Shown piece by piece: positions 16,738 to 25,000 of a stretch of 35,059 nt of DNA. The position numbers were made by a program, and so were the translations under genes. The DNA is from Candidatus Jordarchaeum sp. LHC_1308 (GTDB lineage: Archaea; Asgardarchaeota; Jordiarchaeia; Jordiarchaeales; Freyrarchaeaceae). Where the stretch lies: NCBI GenBank assembly GCA_019057675.1, contig JAHLWX010000012.1:1-35059 (forward strand). Direction: 5' to 3'. The number at the start of each line of letters is the position of its first letter. Within the stretch, counting starts at the first letter, position 1. Under the pieces are notes generated by a model. It saw nothing but the letters and a program-made list of their open reading frames with translations, was not told where the DNA came from and did not search any database.

Positions 16738-18198
16738 TTAAGTTCGCCCCAAGACCTCGGAGTAGCTGGAGAGTAGAATCTTCATGAAAACGGGATACAT
16801 TTCGTCGTAGATTCTCTTGTTCTCCTCTTTTGGCTCTCTTACCTCCACAATCTTAACCATGGCCTCGGCGGCGTCCTCCACAGATGGGAACAATTTAACT
16901 CCCGTCGATGCTAGAATTGCTGCGCCAAGCGCTCCAGCCTCTTCGATGTGGGGCACGGCGATACGTTTACCTGTTATGTCGGCTTGTATCTGCCTCCAGA
17001 GCTTGGATCTAACTCCTCCCCCATCTGCTCTTAGCTCATTGATGGCAACGCCCATCCCTGAAATCACTTCTAGGATCCCTCTTATTCCAAACCCGTTACA
17101 CTCCATTATCGCTCTGATTAAGTGCCTCCTGCTATGTGCGAACGACAAGTTGTGAATGGAACCCTTGCCAAAGTTAAACAGTGGTATTACAAGTAGCCCA
17201 TCAGATCCTGGACTGATCGTCTCAGCCTCGTCTTCGAGTATGTTGTATGCATCCACGCCGATGTCGCTGGCTACTTTCTTTTCTAAGTGTCCAAAGTTGT
17301 CGCGGAACCATTTGAGTATGCTTCCCGTCCCCGGAATGACTCCCTCTAGCACCCACTTTCTCTCCAAGACGTGAGGCAAAGTAAAAAGTATACCAAGGGG
17401 ATCGTAAATCGGCTTATCTATAAGTGCATTTACAAATGTCCCTGTCCCGGTGGTTACCTTAGCTATTCCATGCTTTGTCGCTCCAACACCGACGCATGAG
17501 CATTGCTGGTCTCCTCCCCCCACGACTACTGGTGTGCCGGTTCTAAGTCCGGTCTCCCTTGCTGCCTCCTCTGTCACTTCGCCAATAACCTTCCCCGACG
17601 GGTAAACGTCCACCCACTTGTCTAGGGGGACTTCGACTTCATCAGCCAATTTTTCGTCCCAGGATAATCTCTCAACATCAAATGGCCCATAAAACGCGTT
17701 TGAAAAGTCTGACGCGAAGACTCCCGCTATCTTAAAGTAGAAGTAAGAATCAACAAATAGGAACTTAAATGTTTGCTCAAATATGGAATGAAGGTTGTCT
17801 TTTATCCAGAGAACCTTGTTCAAACTTTCTCTCTGACCTATCTTCTCCTTCAGCTTCCTCGCTGAGGGGGAAATTCGCGTGTCCATCCAAGTGATCGCTC
17901 GGTAAAGTGGCTTTCCATTCTTGTCGATGGGAAAAACGGTCGCCCTCTGAGTGCAAACACTGACGGCAGCCACATCCGATGGAGAAACACGTGCACTTTT
18001 CAGAGCGAGCTGCATGGTTCTACACGCAATCTCCCACCACTCCTCAGGAACTTGCTCTGACTGCCCTGGGAACTCGGAAATAGTAGAATACTCTTCATAG
18101 CTACATCCCAAAATTGAGCCTTCAAGGTTAAACAATAAGGCACGGATACCCGTCGTTCCCACATCAAAAACAGCTATGACGTTTCCACTTCTCTCCAA
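16738..18198 (-). CDS. FGGY-family carbohydrate kinase, probably glycerol kinase
   Basis: This is a sugar/polyol kinase of 486 residues. The N-terminal phosphate motif DVGTTGIRALLF, the substrate region TQRATVF and TWMDTR, the catalytic GGGDQQ aspartate, the TGTGTFV loop, and the C-terminal DGGGVRSKLWRQIQADITG are all seen, so the enzyme should be active. The residues around MDTR differ from classical glycerol kinase (QDRR type) and look partly xylulokinase-like, so the family alone does not name the substrate. Position as first gene of the glpABC operon strongly suggests glycerol. The start is TTG after GGGGGAT, and a TATA-like TTTTTTAAC lies about 35 bases upstream. Confidence 0.8.
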   Translation of the reverse strand: MERSGNVIAVFDVGTTGIRALLFNLEGSILGCSYEEYSTISEFPGQSEQVPEEWWEIACRTMQLALKSARVSPSDVAAVSVCTQRATVFPIDKNGKPLYRAITWMDTRISPSARKLKEKIGQRESLNKVLWIKDNLHSIFEQTFKFLFVDSYFYFKIAGVFASDFSNAFYGPFDVERLSWDEKLADEVEVPLDKWVDVYPSGKVIGEVTEEAARETGLRTGTPVVVGGGDQQCSCVGVGATKHGIAKVTTGTGTFVNALIDKPIYDPLGILFTLPHVLERKWVLEGVIPGTGSILKWFRDNFGHLEKKVASDIGVDAYNILEDEAETISPGSDGLLVIPLFNFGKGSIHNLSFAHSRRHLIRAIMECNGFGIRGILEVISGMGVAINELRADGGGVRSKLWRQIQADITGKRIAVPHIEEAGALGAAILASTGVKLFPSVEDAAEAMVKIVEVREPKEENKRIYDEMYPVFMKILLSSYSEVLGRT

Positions 18199-18242
18199 AT
18201 AAAATCCCCCGAAATTTTAGACTAGAAAACTGTTAAAAAATC

Positions 18243-18707
18243 TTAAAGTTTAATTTTTTCGTTTTTATTTTCGAAGTTAATTTGATTATCTTTCTCCGTG
18301 CATCTAAGGAAAGCTGGCGTAACTGCGTTGGGTACGCTGTCGATTTCAGGTATGTAGGGCTTAATATCAATTACAGGTGTTCCATCCAACGCGTCCAGTC
18401 CTGCAACCTTCAAAACATTTCCTTTTCTTTCAATTAGCTCTACAACGGTGAGCCCTACCAAGTTCGGCCTTAAAGGCGACCTCGAGCTCAACACTCCAAC
18501 CAGCGGAAGACTTACATCTTTTTTGGGATGAACCTTAACTGGGATTTCGGCCCCGAGAAGTTTATGCATAAAGTATATCACGAAAACGTGAGAGAACTCC
18601 TCTATGCCATCCAATGCATCTTTAAGTTCTGGCCTAAAAATAATCTCTGCTTCCCTTTCATTTAACACCTTCACATAGCCTACTGGTTTAAAAACGACTT
18701 CATCCAT
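18243..18707 (-). CDS. TrmO/TsaA-like tRNA methyltransferase (UPF0066)
   Basis: TrmO proteins N6-methylate t6A37 of certain tRNAs in bacteria; archaeal members share the fold. Signature blocks present are EFSHVFVIYFMHK, VGVLSSRSPLRPNLVGLTVVEL and LDALDGTPVIDIKPYIPEID. The length of 154 residues matches single-domain archaeal homologues, followed by a lysine/asparagine-rich tail without obvious structure. It lies just upstream of the kinase gene on the same strand (44 bases), but a promoter-like sequence between them suggests the glycerol operon has its own start. The exact tRNA substrate is not deducible. Confidence 0.85.
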   Translation of the reverse strand: MDEVVFKPVGYVKVLNEREAEIIFRPELKDALDGIEEFSHVFVIYFMHKLLGAEIPVKVHPKKDVSLPLVGVLSSRSPLRPNLVGLTVVELIERKGNVLKVAGLDALDGTPVIDIKPYIPEIDSVPNAVTPAFLRCTEKDNQINFENKNEKIKL

Positions 18708-18801
18708 TTTCCAGCTTCCCTTCTTGTTCGTCGGAAGAGTTTAAACGTGGAAAGATGTTAAATTTTCTGGAAACTGAATGATGAGAGGCTGATGCTTATT
18801 G

Positions 18802-19845
18802 ATGGACACTCTCTCTTTAATTAAGAAACTTATATCTGTTTCTAGCGTCTCCGGTTTTGAGGATGAGTTCTCAGAGGTTGTAGCATCACTTATAGATGGT
18901 TTTGTCGATGAACTGGAGATCGACAGAGTGGGAAATGTTGTGGCAAGGGTTGAGGGTGAGGGCAAAGAAAGAGTTTTAGTGGATGCCCACATGGACGAAG
19001 TTGGGCTAATCGTTAAAGCTATAGATGAAAAGGGATTTCTCCGATTTACAACACTCGGAGGAATAGATAACAGAATTTTATTGGCTCAAAGAGTCATCGT
19101 GCACACGTCAAAGGGTAAGGTTAAAGGCGTCATCGCAGCAATGCCCCCGCACTTTACTTCCGAAAAGGAACGCGAAAAAATGCCTAGCGTTGATGACTTA
19201 TTCATCGATATTGGTGCATCAAGTAAAGAGGAGGCTTATGAGAGGGGCGTCAGCGTTTCGGATCCGGTTTCCTTTGAGGGCGGAGTTGAAGAGCTTATTG
19301 GAGGACGTATTTGTGGATGCGGCTTCGACGACAAGTTGGGTTGCGCTGTAGCCATAAAGGCGCTCTATGAACTGCGCAACTTAAAAGAGACTCCTCCAAG
19401 TGCCGACATCTATTTCTCCTTCAGTGTAGAGGAGGAGAGAGGACTTAGAGGGGTAAAGCCCGTCGCCTTCAGAGTTAACCCTACAATTGCCATTCCTCTT
19501 GATACGACGGGAGCAGGGGACTATCCTGGAGTCAAGCCGTTCATTTCTTCTGTTGTTCTTGGAAAAGGTCCCGTAATAAGGGCAGCTGACAGGATGTTTA
19601 TTGCAGAACGATCCGTAAAGGAATTCCTAATTAAAGTAGCGGAAGAAAACGGAATACCATACCAGATAGGTGTAGTCATGGGAACAACTAATGCTGCTGC
19701 AATCCAGTTAGCTAGAGAGGGCGTAGCTACATGTCCCCTTTGCATCCCTGTAAGATATGCCCACTCACCAGTCGAAGTGGCTGACTTATCGGATGTAGAG
19801 AACACCATAAGGCTACTTATCAAAGCTCTTACTACAATAAGTTGA
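18802..19845 (+). CDS. M42-family metallo-aminopeptidase (TET/glutamyl aminopeptidase type)
   Basis: M42 peptidases form dodecameric tetrahedral particles that trim peptides. All metal and catalytic elements are visible in order: VDAHMDEVG (first His and the catalytic Asp), FDDKLGCA (bridging Asp), EEERG (general-base Glu and metal Glu), PLDTTGAGD (metal Asp) and the late RYAHSPVEV histidine. The length of about 347 residues is typical. The track start is a TTG at 18799 immediately before ATG 18802; I take the ATG. It is divergent from TrmO and followed by a 287-base gap with T-rich tracts. Confidence 0.93.
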   Translation: MDTLSLIKKLISVSSVSGFEDEFSEVVASLIDGFVDELEIDRVGNVVARVEGEGKERVLVDAHMDEVGLIVKAIDEKGFLRFTTLGGIDNRILLAQRVIVHTSKGKVKGVIAAMPPHFTSEKEREKMPSVDDLFIDIGASSKEEAYERGVSVSDPVSFEGGVEELIGGRICGCGFDDKLGCAVAIKALYELRNLKETPPSADIYFSFSVEEERGLRGVKPVAFRVNPTIAIPLDTTGAGDYPGVKPFISSVVLGKGPVIRAADRMFIAERSVKEFLIKVAEENGIPYQIGVVMGTTNAAAIQLAREGVATCPLCIPVRYAHSPVEVADLSDVENTIRLLIKALTTIS

Positions 19846-19977
19846 CCTTCCAGAAGCAAAAATAGGAACTGAAAGGGCACTAAAACCATATATGATTTTC
19901 TTGTTAAATTCTGGGCTCCATCAAAAACACATGTTCAACATTCCTATTACTGTTATTTAATTATGGGCAATTTTGGC

Positions 19978-19999
19978 TCTTTTTTTCTGAATTTTTTTC
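19978..19999 (+). terminator. T-rich tract downstream of the M42 gene
   Basis: Two long T runs (TCTTTTTTTCTGA and ATTTTTTTCG) stand about 135 bases after the M42 stop codon. Archaeal transcription commonly ends at such oligo-T stretches without a hairpin. No stem-loop precedes them. Confidence 0.45.
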
Positions 20000-20034
20000 G
20001 ACTCGTCTATGAGCTTTCTTAATTTTCCCTCGGT

Positions 20035-20046
20035 AAATTTAAAAAG
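20035..20046 (+). promoter_or_regulatory. TATA-like box for the small GTPase gene
   Basis: AAATTTAAAAAG is the clearest TATA-type sequence between the M42 terminator-like tract and the GTPase start codon. It would place transcription initiation near 20070 and give a leader of about 60 bases. The rest of 19846-20132 holds no gene that I can support. Confidence 0.4.
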
Positions 20047-20132
20047 TTTTACTAGAAAATTATTATTTAGTATTTTCTGCAATTACTTATCGAAGAAGTT
20101 AATGTCCCCCTCAAAGATGCAAGGTGTTAGAC

Positions 20133-20660
20133 TTGAGTCAAGCAAAGTACATCTTTAAGATAGTTGTTGTGGGAGACGGTGCTGTAGGAAAAACCAGTTT
20201 AATTATGAGGTATACCGAAGAAAAGTTTCGGTCAGACTACATAATGACCATAGGGGCGAACTTTGCAATCAAAAACGTCGAAGTGGACGGTGTTATCATT
20301 AAGCTTCAATTGTGGGATCTTGCTGGACAACCGCAGTTTAAGGAAGTACGTTCCTCTTTTTATAGGGGTGCTGCAGGCGCCATCTACGTTTATGATGTCT
20401 GCCGACCTGATAGCTACCTCAACTTAGTGAACTGGAAAAACGAGCTTGTAAAAGAGTGCGGTGAAGTGCCGGGCGTACTTCTTGCTAACAAAATAGATTT
20501 AGAGGAGCATCGTAAAGTTACCCCCGAAATGGGGGAAGAACTTGCCATGCGTCTCGGTGGATTACCATACTTTGAGACAAGTGCCTCTACAGGTGTCGGC
20601 GTAAACGAAGCCTTCCAAAAAATAGCAGAATTAGCATATAGGGCAGCGACCAAGAAATGA
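20133..20660 (+). CDS. Rab/Ras-like small GTPase
   Basis: This is a single-domain P-loop GTPase of about 175 residues with a full set of G motifs: G1 GDGAVGKTS, G2 threonine in MTIGANF, G3 WDLAGQ, G4 NKID, G5 ETSAS. The WDLAGQ and YRGAAGAIYVYDV blocks are Rab/Arf-superfamily-like, as in the small GTPases of Asgard and some TACK archaea. The C-terminus (AATKK) has no cysteine for prenylation, so any membrane contact must be indirect. The track start is a GTG at 20124; the GGTG that contains it works better as a ribosome site for TTG at 20133 (MSQAKYIF). It stands alone, with no effector or roadblock gene beside it. Confidence 0.92.
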   Translation: MSQAKYIFKIVVVGDGAVGKTSLIMRYTEEKFRSDYIMTIGANFAIKNVEVDGVIIKLQLWDLAGQPQFKEVRSSFYRGAAGAIYVYDVCRPDSYLNLVNWKNELVKECGEVPGVLLANKIDLEEHRKVTPEMGEELAMRLGGLPYFETSASTGVGVNEAFQKIAELAYRAATKK

Positions 20661-20675
20661 TTTTTTTTATTTTCT
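20661..20675 (+). terminator. Oligo-T terminator of the GTPase gene
   Basis: Eight T residues directly follow the TGA stop and continue as a T-rich run. This fits intrinsic archaeal termination in the 28-base gap before the convergent mfnA gene. Confidence 0.5.
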
Positions 20676-20688
20676 TAATACTTTCTTT

Positions 20689-21885
20689 CTAAAATGCGCT
20701 AGTGACCGTTCTTTTTGCTAAAAGCGTTTGGACGGCGTCTTCAAGTTCACTTAAGAACTCCATGATGTGTCTCCTCTTAACATGTGGCATCACAACTATC
20801 CTTAGAAATTCTGGAAACTTGCCTAGGGCCCAGCCTCTCCTTCTGAGTTCCAAGTCCAGCTTGCATATGTCGACAGCATTTGACGAAATTCCAATAATGT
20901 TCATTGTTGGCTTTACTGGTAATCCTAGGCCGTCTACCCTTTGTATTCCCTTCTCTAATATCTCGGTATTCTTCATGCATCTCTTAACTATCCTAATATA
21001 TCCTTCGATTCCTAAGTGGTTGAGCAATGCCCATGTCGCAATGACCGCGGCTCCCGAGCGTGTTCCAAGTATTATCGGGTGGCTATTTTTTCCCCCTGCT
21101 AGGTAAGGGATCTCGAAGCTATTATCAATAAAAAGTTTTTCGTCTCGAAGAAGCAATCCGCCGGCGGGTATGGGCGCCATCCCCATCTTATGCGGATCCA
21201 CTGTTATGGAGCATACGCCCTCGTTTCTGAAGTCAAAGCTTGGAACTTTGAATCCGGCTTTATCTAGGAAAGGTAGCACGAATCCTCCAAACGCGGCGTC
21301 GACGTGAAGGTATATTCCTTTGTCTTCTGCTATGTCGGAGAGAGCGTCTATCGGGTCTACTGTTCCTAGAGCTGTAGTTCCGGCTATGCCGACTAAAGCG
21401 AACGTGTCATCTGTCACTTTTTCTTGTACGTCGTCCACGTCGACCCTGTACTCTTCATCAAGTCGCGCTTTAACTAATTTTACATCAAGCAAATCTGCCG
21501 CCTTGTCGAATGACGCGTGAGCCGACTCAGGAACTATTATTGTTTTACTTTTCTTACCCTTTTTACGTGAAATGTTTCTGGCTATACGCATTGCAGAAAT
21601 ATTTGCTTCTGTTCCTCCGCTTGTTATTATTCCTGAAGCGTTAGGGCTTCCTAAAAGTTCCCCCATCATGCTTATGACTTCTTTTTCTAACTGTAAGGTT
21701 GCAGGGAAAAGCCCTGGGTCACCTAAATTCTTTTCAAGATACTTGGAAAATATCTTTCTTGCTAATGGATGTGGAATAGTGCACATGCTACCTAATATTC
21801 TTCCAGAATGATAGCTCATATCTGATATTAATCTTTCCTCGATTTCCCTTAGAACTTCCTTAGCGCTAACTCCTCTCAGCTTCAT
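20689..21885 (-). CDS. mfnA: MfnA-type PLP decarboxylase (L-aspartate/L-tyrosine decarboxylase)
   Basis: This is a group II PLP-dependent decarboxylase of 398 residues. SGGTEANISAMRIAR, PESAHASFDKAA, HVDAAFGGF and the PLP-lysine segment VDPHKMGMAPIPAGG are all intact. Archaeal members make tyramine for methanofuran or beta-alanine from aspartate for CoA. The adjacent PanE, PPS and PoK genes argue for aspartate decarboxylation here, but the sequence does not settle the substrate. Its ATG lies inside the end of panE (20-base overlap), giving coupled translation. It is the last gene of the CoA operon. Confidence 0.92.
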   Translation of the reverse strand: MKLRGVSAKEVLREIEERLISDMSYHSGRILGSMCTIPHPLARKIFSKYLEKNLGDPGLFPATLQLEKEVISMMGELLGSPNASGIITSGGTEANISAMRIARNISRKKGKKSKTIIVPESAHASFDKAADLLDVKLVKARLDEEYRVDVDDVQEKVTDDTFALVGIAGTTALGTVDPIDALSDIAEDKGIYLHVDAAFGGFVLPFLDKAGFKVPSFDFRNEGVCSITVDPHKMGMAPIPAGGLLLRDEKLFIDNSFEIPYLAGGKNSHPIILGTRSGAAVIATWALLNHLGIEGYIRIVKRCMKNTEILEKGIQRVDGLGLPVKPTMNIIGISSNAVDICKLDLELRRRGWALGKFPEFLRIVVMPHVKRRHIMEFLSELEDAVQTLLAKRTVTSAF

Positions 21886-22816
21886 CAGAGATCACGCTTT
21901 TCTTTTGATTGATCTTTGCTTCTAGTGCTTTAACTATTGCAGTTACTGCAAAATTTACAGGCGTCTTAACTTCATATTTTTTGCCGTAAGCAACTATTGC
22001 TCCATTAATGTAATCTATTTCAGTTTTTTTGCCTTTTTCTAGATCCTGAAGCATGGAATTTTTATTGGTGGCAGTCATCTTCGCAACCCTAATAGCTTTA
22101 GTGAAGGGATCTTCCGTTAAAGTGATGTTATGCTTCTTAGCAACGTTCTCTCCCTCCACAATAAGCTCCTTCATAACTTCTAGAAGGAGTGGATGGTCAA
22201 GTATCTCACCATTTCTAAGTCCCGTTATGGCTCCAATGGGATTTATTCCAGCGTTAACGAGCACCTTTCCCCAAACTTCTCTTTCAATGTTATCCGTAAA
22301 CCTTGCATCGAAACATGCCTCTCTAAGAAGTTCAGCAATGCTTTCTGCCTTTTGCGGCGGGACACCAAAAGGAGACCCTATTAGGCTTTCTCCTCTCCCA
22401 GCATGTCGCACAACTCCTGGTTCCACCAGCTGTGCCCCCTCAGAGGTTACCCCTCGAAAAACCTTTTCTTTTCCTAAGATCTCGGCTGCCTCTTTTTCTG
22501 TATCTAGTCCGTTTTGCATGCAGATAACTAAGCTGTCTTTTTCTAACAAGTGTTTAGCATCCATCGCAGCCTTCCTAGTATCGTATGCTTTAACCGTCAA
22601 GAAGACTATATCCGCTTTGCCTGCCTCTAAAATGTTGGTCGTTGCTTTCACTCTAACTGTAAATGTTTCATCGTCTTCCAATATTTTTAATCCTCTTTTT
22701 CTTATCATTTCTACATGTTCTTTTCGGCCTATCAGTAATACTTCAACACCTATCTTTGCCAGCATTCCTCCGAAAAGGCTTCCTATGGCTCCAGCGCCCA
22801 AAAAGGCGACTCTCAA
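21866..22816 (-). CDS. panE: 2-dehydropantoate 2-reductase
   Basis: Ketopantoate reductase makes pantoate with NAD(P)H. The N-terminal FLGAGAIGSLFGGMLAKIG is the nucleotide fold, VKAYDT carries the likely catalytic lysine region, NGL is the substrate loop, and EVWGKVLVNAGINPIGAITG matches the C-terminal signature. The 316-residue length is standard. The start is TTG after an AAGGGAT stretch. It lies between PPS (40-base gap) and mfnA (overlap) in the CoA operon. Confidence 0.93.
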   Translation of the reverse strand: MRVAFLGAGAIGSLFGGMLAKIGVEVLLIGRKEHVEMIRKRGLKILEDDETFTVRVKATTNILEAGKADIVFLTVKAYDTRKAAMDAKHLLEKDSLVICMQNGLDTEKEAAEILGKEKVFRGVTSEGAQLVEPGVVRHAGRGESLIGSPFGVPPQKAESIAELLREACFDARFTDNIEREVWGKVLVNAGINPIGAITGLRNGEILDHPLLLEVMKELIVEGENVAKKHNITLTEDPFTKAIRVAKMTATNKNSMLQDLEKGKKTEIDYINGAIVAYGKKYEVKTPVNFAVTAIVKALEAKINQKKSVISDEAERS

Positions 22817-22856
22817 CTTGTATCCCTTTGAAGGCTAATTTTTCCAACTCTGAACT

Positions 22857-23654
22857 TTAAGATGTCTCCTTGAATTCGTCAAATATTGTTCCTCCAGCTT
22901 CAGCTATTGCCGTTAATCTATCTCTTATTATTCTTAGCATGTCTGCCAAAACTTTCTTATTGTTATACTTTTCTAGAATCTCTTTCAGCTGTTCCTTTGA
23001 GTATTTTTTTAATCTTCTTGCTTCCTCTACAAGGAGAGGCATGCATCTCACTGCATTGTCAACTATTGTTATGTTGGCATACTGTGCGGTTCTGCTAAGG
23101 GGATTTAGGTCTATCGCGATAACCGTTTTTCCTAATTTTCTAAGTGCCTGCGTCCTGTCACCGTCTTCGATGGAAACGAGGACTACGTCTGCTATCATTA
23201 TTCCTCTTCGGTCAACTACTCTCCTAACGCTTGATATCTCCGGAATTTCTCCATCAGCTGTCTCTCCTACTCCTAAGATCTCTTTTGCCCCTACTTCTTC
23301 CAAAACTTTCTTTATTGCTTCAATTCTTTCTTGGCTTCTATAGAAAAGATTTATCTCTATTTTGGCATTTACCTCCTCGGCAAGCTCTACTACTTCTCTT
23401 GGTGAGAGAGCTGCCAAGTTTCCATTAACACTTATGACGGGGTGCTTCGCTAATAGAAGAGCTGAAACAGCAGCGTGTATAGCTTCCATTACTGGTGGTT
23501 GCGTCCTCTCACCTAAAAGGTAGTCAAACGCCTCCCCTCTGCCATGCGCTATGAGCCCTGCTTTAGCCACAATCTTATTCTCCATTCCATGAATAATTTT
23601 ATGCCTTATTCTCAAGGACTCAGCTCTAGGGTGCCCTGGTGGAATTTCGCTCAT
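22857..23654 (-). CDS. 4-phosphopantoate--beta-alanine ligase (phosphopantothenate synthetase, DUF137)
   Basis: PPS joins 4-phosphopantoate and beta-alanine, replacing bacterial PanC in most archaea. The protein of 265 residues begins IPPGHPRAESLRIRHKI, includes GLIAHGRGEAFDYLLGE, HPVISVNGNLAAL, GVGETADGEIPEI and IAIDLNPLSRTAQYANITIVDN. These are the hallmark blocks of the DUF137 family. The ATG has a GAGGGG site upstream. It follows pantoate kinase by 22 bases, so the enzymes of consecutive steps are neighbours. Confidence 0.95.
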   Translation of the reverse strand: MSEIPPGHPRAESLRIRHKIIHGMENKIVAKAGLIAHGRGEAFDYLLGERTQPPVMEAIHAAVSALLLAKHPVISVNGNLAALSPREVVELAEEVNAKIEINLFYRSQERIEAIKKVLEEVGAKEILGVGETADGEIPEISSVRRVVDRRGIMIADVVLVSIEDGDRTQALRKLGKTVIAIDLNPLSRTAQYANITIVDNAVRCMPLLVEEARRLKKYSKEQLKEILEKYNNKKVLADMLRIIRDRLTAIAEAGGTIFDEFKETS

Positions 23655-23676
23655 TTTGCTTCCCCTCTTACCGGCA

Positions 23677-24600
23677 TCATATCAATCTTGCTCCTCTAAA
23701 ATCTATTTTGCAAATTTCAGCGAAGCCCTGAGGTACACATTTTCTGAGTATTCCATATGCTTCTTTTGCCTTCTTCCTATTGGTTATGCAGAAGATGCTT
23801 TCACCTAGCATTATCATGCTACAGTACTCAAACCCTCCTTTTTCGAGTGCAAGGATAGCTTCCTCTACTTTTTTCGTCATTAGTCCCGATTCTCTCGCAA
23901 ACTTCTTCGCTAAAAGCGCCATGTTCTCTATTGTTGCATTTTTAATCAGTTCTTCTAAGAGATTTTTTCCAGCCGTATTTATTTTTTCTTTCTTTTCTTT
24001 TTGTGAAATCACGTCCTTCGTCTCTATTTTGCCTATTGATCCACAGACCACAACATAATCTTCCGAGACTGGTATGCTATCCACTATTCCATAACCCGGC
24101 GCCCCCTCTTTTACTCTTATCTCTACGCCTCCGACGTTTTGGGCTACAACATCTCCTAGTCCAGTAAGGTTTTCAATTTCAGATAAGTGAGCTATTTGCC
24201 CTACCCTGTTCTTCGTGAGACCCAACTCTAACGCATCATTGAGAGCTAAAGCAGTGCTGAAGGCTGCAGCACCACTGGAGCCAAACCCAGCGTAAACCGG
24301 GATGCCCATCTCTTGTATCACTGTTATCTTATAATTTTTCGAATACTTTTCGTTTGCAAGCTTCACCATTTTTTCGGCCGCGCTTCTGGTAACTCTAGGT
24401 TCACCTATATTGGGGTTAACAATTATTTCCAAACTATTTTCCTTGGCAATCTCTACTTTAACCGTGGCAGTTATCCCTCTATCCAAACATATTCCGGCAC
24501 CTCTAGATCCAATCTCCAGTGGGTTTTCTGACTTGTCATGTATCTGGAAAAAACACGTGATATGCGCTGGACAGAAAGCTCTCGAATATTTTGAGGTCAA
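23677..24600 (-). CDS. Pantoate kinase (GHMP family)
   Basis: Archaeal pantoate kinase phosphorylates pantoate before coupling to beta-alanine. The 307-residue GHMP kinase starts with SRAFCPAHITCFF (usually PAHITGFF, here Cys for Gly) and SRGAGICLDRG. The ATP loop reads GIPVYAGFGSSGAAAFSTALALN, and ENLTGLGDVVAQNVGG supplies the following conserved segment. The start is TTG with a GGATGG site and an AT-rich TTTTTAAC box upstream, so it is probably the first gene of the PoK-PPS-PanE-MfnA operon. Confidence 0.93.
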   Translation of the reverse strand: MTSKYSRAFCPAHITCFFQIHDKSENPLEIGSRGAGICLDRGITATVKVEIAKENSLEIIVNPNIGEPRVTRSAAEKMVKLANEKYSKNYKITVIQEMGIPVYAGFGSSGAAAFSTALALNDALELGLTKNRVGQIAHLSEIENLTGLGDVVAQNVGGVEIRVKEGAPGYGIVDSIPVSEDYVVVCGSIGKIETKDVISQKEKKEKINTAGKNLLEELIKNATIENMALLAKKFARESGLMTKKVEEAILALEKGGFEYCSMIMLGESIFCITNRKKAKEAYGILRKCVPQGFAEICKIDFRGARLI

Positions 24601-25000
24601 TTATAAAACCATCCCTTTCAGCATGTTTTACCATCGTTAAAAACCCATTTAATATCAAAATATAAGTTTTCCTTTAAGTAGCTTAGTAAAAATGCGAAAG
24701 CACGGATAAAGCGCTTTTTTGCCTTTAGATCGAAGCTTAAACTAGCTAGCACAAGGAACAAGTTACAACATAGACGAATACTCCTTTAAAAATAAAAACC
24801 TATTTTACCCAGAGCAACGGGTCAAAGATTTAAGGCATATGGATGCTTAAATTGCTTTATTATTTTTAGTCTACTTCACTTCTATCTCTTTGAAGAGTTT
24901 TAATGGTTTTCTAATAGTACTACATAGTCCTTTCTAGCTTCCTCCCTATCCCGGAAAGAAATTAATTTCCAATGTGGTGCCCCTGTTAAGGGTGTTATAC
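24601..25000. other. Divergent intergenic region between pantoate kinase and TFB
   Basis: About 400 AT-rich bases without a supportable gene or RNA. It should contain promoters for both flanking genes. Visible elements are a TATA-like stretch close to pantoate kinase, AAAGCGCTTT followed by T residues at 24708-24717, and a perfect 12-base palindrome GAAATTAATTTC at 24958-24969 just upstream of TFB. Confidence 0.6.
24958..24969. promoter_or_regulatory. Palindrome at the TFB promoter
   Basis: GAAATTAATTTC is a perfect palindrome flanked by GGAAA/TTTCC outer pairing. It ends about 31 bases before the chosen TTG start of the TFB gene, about where a TATA box would lie for a short leader. It could be the core promoter, an operator, or both. 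Confidence 0.4.

Noticed and set aside
18776-18801. C/D-box-like ATGATGA...CTGA pair before the M42 gene
   Set aside because: The boxes are only a few bases apart, leaving no guide sequence; it is the gene's leader.
22053-22838. 261-residue plus-strand ORF opposite panE
   Set aside because: PanE on the minus strand has full family motifs; the opposite frame is serine/leucine/proline-rich shadow sequence.
24708-24717. AAAGCGCTTT palindrome followed by T residues as a terminator
   Set aside because: There is no loop, and it lies in a divergent region where no transcript should end.
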